NCBI RefSeq assembly: GCF_002082565.1
Contig: NZ_CP020562.1
Span: 248,001 to 312,000 of the forward strand
From: Halomonas sp. GT
Lineage (GTDB): Bacteria; Pseudomonadota; Gammaproteobacteria; Pseudomonadales; Halomonadaceae
Direction: 5' to 3'
Length of the DNA: 64,000 bases
The notes below the pieces were generated by a model. The model made no database searches and was not told the origin of the DNA. It saw nothing but the letters and a program-made list of their open reading frames with translations. Below are positions 45,877 to 53,770 of the stretch, in pieces. A program made the translations under genes and the position numbers. How positions within the stretch are numbered: position 1 is the first letter of the stretch; every line of letters begins with the position of its first letter.

Positions 45877-46854
45877 ATGCAACCCCTCTGTCTGTCTCAA
45901 TCGTTTACTCGTACGTTGATTAGCGCTGCTGTGGTGAGTGCGTTTTCACTGGCAGCCGTTAGCGCCTCCGCTGACCTCTCATCGCGCTATGTTGATAATG
46001 ACGGTGACATGGTAGCGGATGTGCCCAGTGACGAGTCTCAGTGGGTTGACCCGGACACGTTGGTGTTTGCCTACACGCCGGTTGAAGATCCCGCCGTATA
46101 CGCTGATGTTTGGGCTGATTTTCTCGAACACCTAAGCGATGCCACCGGCAAGCGGGTGCAGTTCTTCCCAGTTCAGTCCAACGCGGCTCAGCAGGAAGCA
46201 CTGCGTGCAGGTCGCCTGCATGTGGCTGGCTTTAATACGGGCGGCGTCCCGGTTGCCGTTAACTGTGGTGGTTTCCGCCCCTTTGCCATGATGGCCGCTG
46301 ACGATGGCAGCTTTGGTTATGAGATGGAGATCATTACTTATCCCGGCAGCGGCATTGAATCGGTTGAAGATTTGGCAGATAGACAACTGGCATTCACCTC
46401 TGAAACGTCTAACTCTGGTTTCCGCGCGCCTTCTGCGCTACTGCGTTCTGAGTATGGTCTAGAGGCTGGTGAGGATTTCGAAACCGCGTTCTCCGGTTCC
46501 CACGACAACTCCATTTTAGGGGTGGTAAACAAAGACTACGAAGCTGCCGCCATTGCTAACTCTGTTGGTACGCGGATGATTTCTCGTGGCGTTGTTAACG
46601 AAGGTGATTACGAGATTATCTACACCTCAGAAACGTTTCCCACCACCGCCTATGGGCTGGCCAATAACTTGAACCCTGAACTGGCCGAGAAAATTCAAGA
46701 TGCCTTCTTCAGTTATGACTGGGAAGGCACCGCTCTTGAAGCCGAGTTTACTAATTCCGGCGAAGCGCAGTTTATCCCGATTACCTACCAGGAAAACTGG
46801 TCGGTCATTCGCACCATCGCCGATGCCAATGGTGTGACCTACGACTGCGATTAA
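45877..46854 (+). CDS. phnD: Phosphate/phosphonate ABC transporter substrate-binding protein (PhnD-like)
   Basis: A 325-aa periplasmic binding protein of the PhnD group, with a signal peptide ending near VSASA. Family features are LVFAYTPVEDPAVYADVWADF, RVQFFPVQSNAAQQEALRAGRL, FTSETSNSGFRAPSALL and FSGSHDNSILGVVN. The mature N terminus has an EF-hand-like DNDGDMVADVP stretch. Ligand (phosphonate, phosphite or a phosphate ester) cannot be read. It is the first gene of phnDCEE and sits behind three Pho boxes. Confidence 0.9.
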   Translation: MQPLCLSQSFTRTLISAAVVSAFSLAAVSASADLSSRYVDNDGDMVADVPSDESQWVDPDTLVFAYTPVEDPAVYADVWADFLEHLSDATGKRVQFFPVQSNAAQQEALRAGRLHVAGFNTGGVPVAVNCGGFRPFAMMAADDGSFGYEMEIITYPGSGIESVEDLADRQLAFTSETSNSGFRAPSALLRSEYGLEAGEDFETAFSGSHDNSILGVVNKDYEAAAIANSVGTRMISRGVVNEGDYEIIYTSETFPTTAYGLANNLNPELAEKIQDAFFSYDWEGTALEAEFTNSGEAQFIPITYQENWSVIRTIADANGVTYDCD

Positions 46855-46945
46855 TACGCTGGCAGTTTTGAAATCCTATCGGCCAGGAAGGCAACTTTCT
46901 GGCCGTATTGCTATGTCCCTGACTTCTCGTAAATGAGGCACTCTC

Positions 46946-47821
46946 ATGTTGACTCTTACCGGCGTTGGCAAACGTTACCCTACTGGGGATCGTGCGTTAA
47001 CCGATATACAACTGACGCTACCTAAGGGCCAAGTGATGGCGCTGATTGGGCCATCCGGTGCAGGTAAAAGTACGTTGATTCGTTGCGTAAACCGCTTGGT
47101 AGAACCCACACAAGGCAGCATTCGCCTAGAAGATGTAGAGCTGACCAAACTTTCGGGCAATCGTCTGCGCCACGCGCGCCGCTCCATGGGAATGATTTTT
47201 CAGGAGTATGCACTTGTTGATCGATTAACCGTGATGGAGAACGTGCTGTCTGGCCAGCTAGGTTATGTAGGGTTCTGGCGTAGCTTCTTACGCCGCTACC
47301 CACCAGAAGCCGTGGCCGAAGCCTTTCGCTTGCTGGAACGGGTTGGCTTACCCCACGCCATTGATAAGCGTGCCGATGCGCTTTCCGGTGGCCAGCGCCA
47401 GCGGGTTGGTATTGCCCGTGCGCTGTTACAAAGCCCCAAACTACTTTTGGTTGATGAACCCACCGCCAGTCTCGACCCGAAAACATCGCGGCAGATCATG
47501 CGTCTGATTCGCGAATTATGCGCCGAGCGAGAGTTGGCCGCGATTATCAATATTCACGATGTCGCGCTGGCGAAGCAGTTTGCTGACCGTATCGTAGGGT
47601 TGCGGGCTGGGGAAATCGTCTTTGACGGGCAGCCTAGCGAGCTTACCAGCGAGATCCTCACCACCATCTATGGTGAAGAGGATTGGGATACCACCCCAGA
47701 ACCCGCGGATGATGATGAAACTGAAGAAAAAACGAAAGTGAAAGAGAGCGAAGCGCATATGCCTCGCGCCGGTCGCGAGCTGCCTCGCTTAGCAAGCCTA
47801 GCGAGTGAGGGCGCGCGATGA
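46946..47821 (+). CDS. phnC: Phosphonate-type ABC transporter ATP-binding protein PhnC
   Basis: A 291-aa ATPase: Walker [11 protein letters not shown]-loop [18 protein letters not shown], signature [15 protein letters not shown], Walker [16 protein letters not shown] and switch His in [24 protein letters not shown] is typical of PhnC. A charged C-terminal tail of about 40 residues ([10 protein letters not shown] region) is an extension not needed for ATP hydrolysis. It overlaps the first permease gene by 4 nt. Confidence 0.92.
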   Translation: MLTLTGVGKRYPTGDRALTDIQLTLPKGQVMALIGPSGAGKSTLIRCVNRLVEPTQGSIRLEDVELTKLSGNRLRHARRSMGMIFQEYALVDRLTVMENVLSGQLGYVGFWRSFLRRYPPEAVAEAFRLLERVGLPHAIDKRADALSGGQRQRVGIARALLQSPKLLLVDEPTASLDPKTSRQIMRLIRELCAERELAAIINIHDVALAKQFADRIVGLRAGEIVFDGQPSELTSEILTTIYGEEDWDTTPEPADDDETEEKTKVKESEAHMPRAGRELPRLASLASEGAR

Positions 47822-48645
47822 GCAGTAACAATTCGCTGGCGCGCCAACAGGCTGCGCGTGAAGGGCACTGGCGGCGCTTACCATTGATTGATGACCCGCG
47901 TTTGCGTTGGGGACTGGTACTAGGCGCGATGGTTTACCTGGTACTTGCGCTTGCCTCTGTGGAGGTTAACTGGGCACGTGTGGCGGAAGGGGCCGGACGC
48001 GCACTCAATTTTCTTGGTGCGTTTCTGCAGCCGGACTTCGTTAGCCGACAAAGCGACATTATCACGGGACTAATGGAAAGCCTGACAATGACGCTTACTT
48101 CCACCGTCATTGGTGTGTTGTTGGCCATACCGGTGGGGCTGGGGGCGGCGCGCAATATCTCGCCATTGCCAATTTACGCCGTATGCCGGGCGATTATTGC
48201 TGTCTCGCGCACCTTCCAGGAAATTATCATCGCGATTCTATTTGTGGTGATGTTCGGCTTTGGGCCGTTTGCGGGCATGTTGACCCTGGCGTTTGCCACC
48301 ATTGGATTTATGGCCAAGCTGCTGGCAGAGGATATTGAAGATCTCGACTGGCGACAGGTAGAGGCCGTACGTGCCACCGGGGCGAGCTGGTGGCAAACCA
48401 TGAACCACGCCATTCAACCCCAGGTGATGCCGCGCTTAATTGGTCTCTCGATGTACCGATTGGATATCAATTTCCGCGAATCGTCAGTGATTGGCATTGT
48501 CGGCGCTGGCGGTATCGGCGCCACCCTGAACACCTCGTTGAGCCGCTACGAGTACGGCACCTCTGCTGCCATCCTGCTGATTATCATCGCTATTGTACTG
48601 ATGAGTGAGTATGCCTCCAGCTACGTTCGCCGCTGGACACAGTAA
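47818..48645 (+). CDS. phnE: Phosphonate-type ABC transporter permease (PhnE, first copy)
   Basis: A 275-aa permease with about six transmembrane helices. Hallmarks are [46 protein letters not shown], the EAA-like loop [25 protein letters not shown] and the segment [22 protein letters not shown]. It forms a heterodimer with the second PhnE. It overlaps phnC by 4 nt. Confidence 0.92.
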   Translation: MSSNNSLARQQAAREGHWRRLPLIDDPRLRWGLVLGAMVYLVLALASVEVNWARVAEGAGRALNFLGAFLQPDFVSRQSDIITGLMESLTMTLTSTVIGVLLAIPVGLGAARNISPLPIYAVCRAIIAVSRTFQEIIIAILFVVMFGFGPFAGMLTLAFATIGFMAKLLAEDIEDLDWRQVEAVRATGASWWQTMNHAIQPQVMPRLIGLSMYRLDINFRESSVIGIVGAGGIGATLNTSLSRYEYGTSAAILLIIIAIVLMSEYASSYVRRWTQ

Positions 48646-48676
48646 CGGCGCACCACTTGTCATAAAAGGAAACGTT

Positions 48677-49492
48677 ATGCCTGTTTCAACATCTCCCCAA
48701 GGGGCGCCGCTGTGGCAGCGGCGCACTACCCCTGCCCAGTGGCTGCAGTTTGCTGCCTGGCTTCTAGGCATCAGCCTGTTTCTACTGTGTTGGAAAGTGA
48801 TTTCTGACAACACCATGTGGGTGTTTGTTGAAGATGCTGGCCGCCAGGGCAGCGATTTAATTAGCCGTATGCTGCCGCCGCGTTGGGAGTATGCCAGCGT
48901 GTTGTGGAAGCCCATGTGGGATACCTTGAACATTGCCACGATAGGGACGGCGCTGGGCATTGTTATGGCATTTCCCGTGGCGTTTTTAGCGGCACGCAAC
49001 ACCACGCCGCACCCACTGATACGCAGTTTGGCGCTCACTATTATTGTTTCGTCTCGCTCTATCAACTCGTTGATTTGGGCCATGCTGCTAGTCACTATTC
49101 TTGGTCCTGGCGTCTTGGCAGGCATTATCGCCATTGCGCTGCGTTCCATTGGCTTTGTGGGCAAGCTGCTTTATGAAGCCATTGAAGAGATTCATCCAAC
49201 CCCCGTTGAAGCGATTAGTGCCACTGGTGCCAGCCGCCTACAGGTGATGAACTACGCTGTGTTGCCTCAAGTAATGCCTGCCTTTGCGGGTATTAGCGTG
49301 TATCGCTGGGACATTAATATTCGTGAATCTACCGTGCTGGGCCTAGTGGGCGCTGGTGGTATTGGCTTGCAGCTTAATGCCTCGATTAACAGCCTCGCCT
49401 GGAATCAGGTTAGCGTCATCTTTGTGATGATTTTTGCCACGGTGCTGGTGTCCGAGTGGGTCTCTGCCCGTGTGCGCCACGCGATCATCTAG
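48677..49492 (+). CDS. phnE: Phosphonate-type ABC transporter permease (PhnE, second copy)
   Basis: A 271-aa paralogue of the first permease, with the same features: LWKPMWDTLNIATIGTALGI, SRSINSLIWAMLLVTILG, VEAISATGASRLQVMNYAVLPQ and YRWDINIRESTVLGLVGAGGIG. The start at 48677 is chosen because AAAAGGA lies 7 nt upstream; the open frame before it lies within the first permease gene. Two PhnE subunits per operon are common in PhnDCEE systems. Confidence 0.92.
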   Translation: MPVSTSPQGAPLWQRRTTPAQWLQFAAWLLGISLFLLCWKVISDNTMWVFVEDAGRQGSDLISRMLPPRWEYASVLWKPMWDTLNIATIGTALGIVMAFPVAFLAARNTTPHPLIRSLALTIIVSSRSINSLIWAMLLVTILGPGVLAGIIAIALRSIGFVGKLLYEAIEEIHPTPVEAISATGASRLQVMNYAVLPQVMPAFAGISVYRWDINIRESTVLGLVGAGGIGLQLNASINSLAWNQVSVIFVMIFATVLVSEWVSARVRHAII

Positions 49493-49516
49493 TCAGCCTG
49501 TCGAGGAATAGAAACC

Positions 49517-50146
49517 ATGCGCTTTCCAAATGCAGACATCACGACCATCGATATTATGCGCCATGGTGAGCCAGTAGGCGGGCGTATGTTACGTGGTAGC
49601 ACTGACCACCCACTGAGTGAAGCGGGCTGGAAACAAGTGAGTGATGCCGTTATGCGCCACACCGAGGATGGCAGGCCACCTTACGATGCGATTGTCAGTT
49701 CGCCGCTGCTGCGTTGTCGCGAATTTGCGCTGTGGCTAGGCGAAGAGTTTGATGTGCCTGTACAAATCGATGACGACTTGGCTGAACTTCATCTGGGGCG
49801 CTGGGAAGGCAAAACCCATGCTCAGGTATTTGCTGATGAAGGTAGCGAGCCGATGAGCGCATTTTGGTTTAACCCCTGCCAATCCTCCCCCCCAGAAGGA
49901 GAAAAGCTGGCAGCGCTGGATGCGCGGGTTAGCGAATCTTGGCAGCGGCTGCTGGCTAATCCGCCCGGTCAACATGTGTTGGTGGTGGCACACCTGTTTG
50001 TTTGCAATGCGCTGCTGCGCCAAGTGCTGGAGCAGCCGCTTGGTAACGGCTTAGTGATGGATTTGCCTTATGCTGCGATGAGCCGACTGCGTCATGAGCG
50101 TCACGCGCTGGGAGAAACCACCTTTGTTGAGTGGATAGGTCGTTAG
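49517..50146 (+). CDS. Histidine phosphatase superfamily protein
   Basis: A 209-aa phosphoglycerate-mutase-like phosphatase. The phospho-accepting His lies in DIMRHGEPVGG, with SSPLLRCREFA and ELHLGRWEGKTH, and the second catalytic His in VLVVAHLFVCN. It starts 24 nt after the second phnE and is probably the last gene of the Pho-regulated operon. A role in releasing phosphate from an imported ester is inference; no C-P lyase genes are present nearby. Confidence 0.88.
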   Translation: MRFPNADITTIDIMRHGEPVGGRMLRGSTDHPLSEAGWKQVSDAVMRHTEDGRPPYDAIVSSPLLRCREFALWLGEEFDVPVQIDDDLAELHLGRWEGKTHAQVFADEGSEPMSAFWFNPCQSSPPEGEKLAALDARVSESWQRLLANPPGQHVLVVAHLFVCNALLRQVLEQPLGNGLVMDLPYAAMSRLRHERHALGETTFVEWIGR

Positions 50147-50245
50147 TCCCCGTGCGTTAGTAATAACAACCTACGAATCAGTAGCGGGTAAGTCGCGCAT
50201 AGGCCATGATAAAAGCACTTATAACGTGCTGAGCCGGAGCGAAGT

Positions 50246-50725
50246 ATGCCGTTTATCCGTCTGTCTTCACTGTTAACGCTATTCACGCTGCTGCTATTAG
50301 CAGGATGTGCCAGCAAAGAGATAACTAGTGCCCCCGCCTCAAGTTCTCAAGCGGGCATTTCAATGGAACGCGCGCTGATTCTGTCTCATGCCCAGCAAGC
50401 GATTGGCACACCCTATCGCTTTGGCGGCAATACACCGGAGGGACTGGATTGTTCGGGGCTTGTTGAAATGACCTATCGTGCTGCGGGTATCCGCGTGCCA
50501 CGCACCGCTGACGATCAGTTCCGCGCGCTGCCACAGGTAGATGCGCCTCGCCCAGGCGATTTACTGTTTTTTGGGGAGGGTGCTAAAGCCACGCATGTAG
50601 GTATTTATGGCGGTAACCGTCAGATGATTCATGCTCCCGGTAGCGGCCGAGCCGTGGTCAGAGTGCCATTGGATATCGATTACTGGAATCAGCGTTTTTT
50701 AGGGGCTGCTTCACCAGCACCCTAA
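50246..50725 (+). CDS. NlpC/P60 family lipoprotein (putative peptidoglycan endopeptidase)
   Basis: A 159-aa lipoprotein with lipobox LLLAGC after a short signal peptide. The NlpC/P60 papain-like domain shows the catalytic Cys in GLDCSGLVEMTY, His in THVGIYGG and the third residue in MIHAPGSG. It should cleave peptidoglycan stem peptides at the cell envelope, like Spr/MepS relatives. It stands as a single gene with its own upstream region. Confidence 0.92.
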   Translation: MPFIRLSSLLTLFTLLLLAGCASKEITSAPASSSQAGISMERALILSHAQQAIGTPYRFGGNTPEGLDCSGLVEMTYRAAGIRVPRTADDQFRALPQVDAPRPGDLLFFGEGAKATHVGIYGGNRQMIHAPGSGRAVVRVPLDIDYWNQRFLGAASPAP

Positions 50726-50776
50726 GCAACATTAAGAGGATGAGTAACTGCAATCCAATGTAGGAAAGCCAACGGC

Positions 50777-51400
50777 TCAGGCTGCTTGCTCATTAGGCGC
50801 TGCTGCCACATCTTCTGTAGTTGCTTCCCCAGCGCTTCGTGCGGCATTCATTTCGCTTTGCTCGCGAGCTGCTTCCAGCTTGGCTTCCAATAAATACTGT
50901 CTTGCTTGAGCAGCCACCTGTATATCTTTAGAAGACGGTTCTGCTGGCGCTAACGCTGCCGCGATGACCGTTTGCATTTTTTCAATGGTAGCCGTGGGGT
51001 TGCCTGGTACGGGGCCGTAATCAATAGGCACTTCACCCGCCACTGCATAGCGTTTGCCGTCTGGCCCAACTTCGTACTCATAGCTAGCCCCGCCGGTGTA
51101 GGGACCGCCTACCGTTTGGTGGGCCATTTCGTGCTGGCGGACTTCTCGATCAGTTTGCTTAAGCTGTTCTAAGTGCTGGATCTCTTCAGGTGCTAGCGGC
51201 GTGCCGTCGGGGCGCGTAGGACCGGTCGTTTCGCTACTGGCTGATGTCTCCGTGTCTTTCTCTTCACTTACTTGCGCATTTGATTCAGAGGGGCGAGCCT
51301 TTTGCTCCTCGGTGCTTATTTGAGTTGCCTTTGCATTGCTTGCTACAGGTTGTTGCCACGCAGATGCGGAAGAAAAAAGATTTAGTGTAGAGAGGTCCAT
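50777..51400 (-). CDS. Putative metalloprotease of the SprA-related (CJM1_0395) family
   Basis: A 207-aa protein. The C-terminal half is the family domain, LKQTDREVRQHEMAHQTVGG with a zinc-binding HExxH-like HEMAH motif, then YTGGASYEYEVGPDGKRYAVAGEVPID and DIQVAAQARQYLLEAKLEAA. The N-terminal half is low-complexity and rich in Ser, Thr and Glu. No signal peptide is visible. Function is not established; proteolysis is predicted from the motif only. Confidence 0.82.
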   Translation of the reverse strand: MDLSTLNLFSSASAWQQPVASNAKATQISTEEQKARPSESNAQVSEEKDTETSASSETTGPTRPDGTPLAPEEIQHLEQLKQTDREVRQHEMAHQTVGGPYTGGASYEYEVGPDGKRYAVAGEVPIDYGPVPGNPTATIEKMQTVIAAALAPAEPSSKDIQVAAQARQYLLEAKLEAAREQSEMNAARSAGEATTEDVAAAPNEQAA

Positions 51401-51517
51401 AAGCAGTTACCGAAGGATAAGCCAATTGCGTTAGCATAGATCAACTATGAGTGAATCGCAGTACATATTCATTGTGCATTAAACGACTGCCTAGCAATCT
51501 TTTGGTTAATCATTACC

Positions 51518-51745
51518 ATGCCTACTATCGATGTTGTTATCCATCTTTCAAAAAGCGAGTGCTTGGCGCATTACGAAGGGCGCTACACGAACGTGCGAAC
51601 GCGTAGCGTCGATGGGCGCTGGGTCATTTTTCCTGCTGAAGCGCTGCGACGTGTAGTAGGACAAGAAGGGGTTCATGGTGTTTATCAATTGGAATTTTCT
51701 GACCAGGGCCGCTTTATCAACATTCAGCCTCTCTCAACGAGTTGA
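51518..51745 (+). CDS. DUF2835 family protein
   Basis: A 75-aa protein matching the DUF2835 pattern: IDVVIHLSKSECLAHYEGRYTNVRTRS, WVIFPAEALRRVVGQEGVHGVYQLEF and GRFINIQPL. The fold is predicted beta-rich and the role unknown. It overlaps or abuts the next small gene. Confidence 0.8.
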   Translation: MPTIDVVIHLSKSECLAHYEGRYTNVRTRSVDGRWVIFPAEALRRVVGQEGVHGVYQLEFSDQGRFINIQPLSTS

Positions 51746-51753
51746 CTTGGCAT

Positions 51754-52137
51754 ATGCACCATAGCGATGCAAATCTAACGCTCCATGAACTCATTTATTC
51801 CGTTATACCCAATCTAAATAGAGCCGAAAAATTAGTGCTCAATACTCTGGAGAGCCTAATAGAAGCGGCAGAAAATCCATTGGATGTCGTTAAGCGTAAC
51901 GAACAAAGACATGCTTTTTCGCTAGAAGTGCATCGTGTGCGTATCAATATAGAACACCTTTTAGAACGCTATCGTGCTGATGTAGATAGTGTTTTGCGCG
52001 CAGGTGGGGAAGTGAAAGGGCCAGTCGTGGTACCTGATGCCCAAGAGGCCGATGCAATTCGCAGCGCCATTGATATTTACTTACATGTTAGGTCTTTTCA
52101 GCGTGGCGAACGCCGTCAGCCACTACCAGACCATTAG
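51754..52137 (+). CDS. Hypothetical protein, 127 aa
   Basis: No family recognised. It is helical and acidic (LTLHELIYSVIPNLNRAEKLVLNTLESLIEAAENP, VHRVRINIEHLLERYRADVDSVL) with no signal or membrane segment. I chose the ATG at 51754; a TTG 12 nt earlier is less likely. It lies 8 nt after the DUF2835 gene and is probably co-transcribed. Confidence 0.7.
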   Translation: MHHSDANLTLHELIYSVIPNLNRAEKLVLNTLESLIEAAENPLDVVKRNEQRHAFSLEVHRVRINIEHLLERYRADVDSVLRAGGEVKGPVVVPDAQEADAIRSAIDIYLHVRSFQRGERRQPLPDH

Positions 52138-52279
52138 TTATCACCTTGTCTCCACTCCTTGTCACCACATGGCATCATCATTGCTTGTATAATGTGAGCG
52201 CAGCCTTCGGGGTTACCCACCTGAAGGCGAACAGCTTGCCTACCCGGCAATTCGCTGTGACCACATTAGGAGATATATC

Positions 52280-52858
52280 ATGTCTGCCTCACCTGTCACG
52301 CTAATGGTCGCCCGTCGAGTGACGAGCGGTCGTTATCACGATTTTAACCGTTGGTTAAACGAAGGCCGCGACTTGGCGGCTGATTTTCCTGGTTATTTGG
52401 GCTCCGGTGTTTTAGCACCACCTAATAGCGATGACGAATATCAGATCATTTTCCGCTTCAGTAGCAGTAATACGTTAAACGCCTGGGAGCATTCGGCTTC
52501 ACGGAATGCATGGCTACAGCGAGGTAAGGGGCTATATGACGCACCTCATGAGCATCGTGCCACCGGCTTAGATGCTTGGTTTCAGTCTAGCTCGGGCACG
52601 ACGCCCCCGCGCTGGAAACAAGCCGTCGCTGTATGGTTGGCTTTCTTTCCTATTTCACTGTTGTTTAACTGGGTATTTGGTAGTGCCTTAGCGGACTGGC
52701 CCATGGTGCCCCGTGTATTAGTCAGTACAATGATGCTGACGCCTGTCATGGTGTTTTTGTTTATTCCGCTTTCAACGCGCTTACTTGCACCATGGTTAGA
52801 AGGAAAATGGTCGCCATTAGATCTATTGTCACGTTGGCGTCATGAACATAGAACGTAG
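52280..52858 (+). CDS. ABM-domain membrane protein
   Basis: A 192-aa protein. The N-terminal 95 residues are an antibiotic-biosynthesis-monooxygenase-like domain (VTLMVARRVTSGRYHDFNRWLNEG, DFPGYLGSGVLAP, YQIIFRFSSSNTLNAWEHSASRNAWL). Two transmembrane helices follow (AVAVWLAFFPISLLFNWVFG, VLVSTMMLTPVMVFLFIPL). This layout is known as a common DUF-like annotation in gammaproteobacteria, with no proven reaction. AGGAG precedes the ATG. Confidence 0.85.
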   Translation: MSASPVTLMVARRVTSGRYHDFNRWLNEGRDLAADFPGYLGSGVLAPPNSDDEYQIIFRFSSSNTLNAWEHSASRNAWLQRGKGLYDAPHEHRATGLDAWFQSSSGTTPPRWKQAVAVWLAFFPISLLFNWVFGSALADWPMVPRVLVSTMMLTPVMVFLFIPLSTRLLAPWLEGKWSPLDLLSRWRHEHRT

Positions 52859-53090
52859 TGCAGAATGGAGGAGTGCATATCCATATTATTAAAAATGAGT
52901 TAAAACATGAGCTTAATTTTAATCTGATAGTGTCTTAAGTCATGCTCTTTGCGTTTCTTTAATAAGATAAATAATTCCTAAGCTTCATGGGGTTCAACGC
53001 TGCAATAGTGCTAAGCTAAATACGCTTGCAGTAAAAGGATAACTGACGTTGGTGCAATGCTAGCGTACCAAGTCGCCCCATGGAGTAGTT

Positions 53091-53762
53091 ATGATCCGCG
53101 TTCACCATCTCGAAAAATCCCGCTCGCACCGTATTTTGTGGCTTCTGGAAACACTTGGCCTTGATTATGACATTGAGGTTTACCAGCGTGATCCTAAGAC
53201 TCAGCTAGCCCCGGAATCACTTAAAAAAATCCATCCGCTGGGTAAGTCACCCGTTATTACCGACGGTGAGCTGACCGTAGCAGAATCCGGGGCAATTATT
53301 GATTATCTCGTCAACTGTTATGGTAATAATAAAGATCCGCTCCTTGAAGAGAACCGTAATGAGTGGATGAATTATCGCTACTGGCTCCACTATGCAGAAG
53401 GTTCGTTAATGCCTCTTTTAGTGATGGGGCTGGTCTTTAGCCAACTGCCTAAGCAGTCTCCGTGGTTGATTAAGCCGTTGGCAAAAGGAATTAGCTCAAC
53501 AGTGCACCAGCGGTTTATCCAGCCCCAATTAAAACAACATCTAACAATTATTGAATCACATTTAGGTGAAAGAGGTAATTTTGCGGGTGACTGGCCGAGT
53601 GGGGCCGATATACAAATGAGTTTTCCGCTACAGGCCATTGCCGCGACACGGTCGTTGGAACCTTATCCTGCGATCGCAGCGTTTGTGGCGCGCATTGAAA
53701 ATGACCCTGCCTGGCAACGGGTTGTTGAGCGCGCTGGCCCTCTTAGTATGCCTGGTGTGTAG
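53091..53762 (+). CDS. Glutathione S-transferase family protein
   Basis: A 223-aa GST. The thioredoxin-like N-terminal domain has MIRVHHLEKSRSHRILWLLE, KIHPLGKSPVI and the glutathione-binding VAESGAIIDYL. The helical C-terminal domain includes EWMNYRYWLHYAEGSLMPLL and GADIQMSFPLQA. It could conjugate glutathione to electrophiles; substrate unknown. It lies 8 nt before the next gene on the same strand. Confidence 0.92.
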   Translation: MIRVHHLEKSRSHRILWLLETLGLDYDIEVYQRDPKTQLAPESLKKIHPLGKSPVITDGELTVAESGAIIDYLVNCYGNNKDPLLEENRNEWMNYRYWLHYAEGSLMPLLVMGLVFSQLPKQSPWLIKPLAKGISSTVHQRFIQPQLKQHLTIIESHLGERGNFAGDWPSGADIQMSFPLQAIAATRSLEPYPAIAAFVARIENDPAWQRVVERAGPLSMPGV

Positions 53763-53770
53763 GTTCATCT

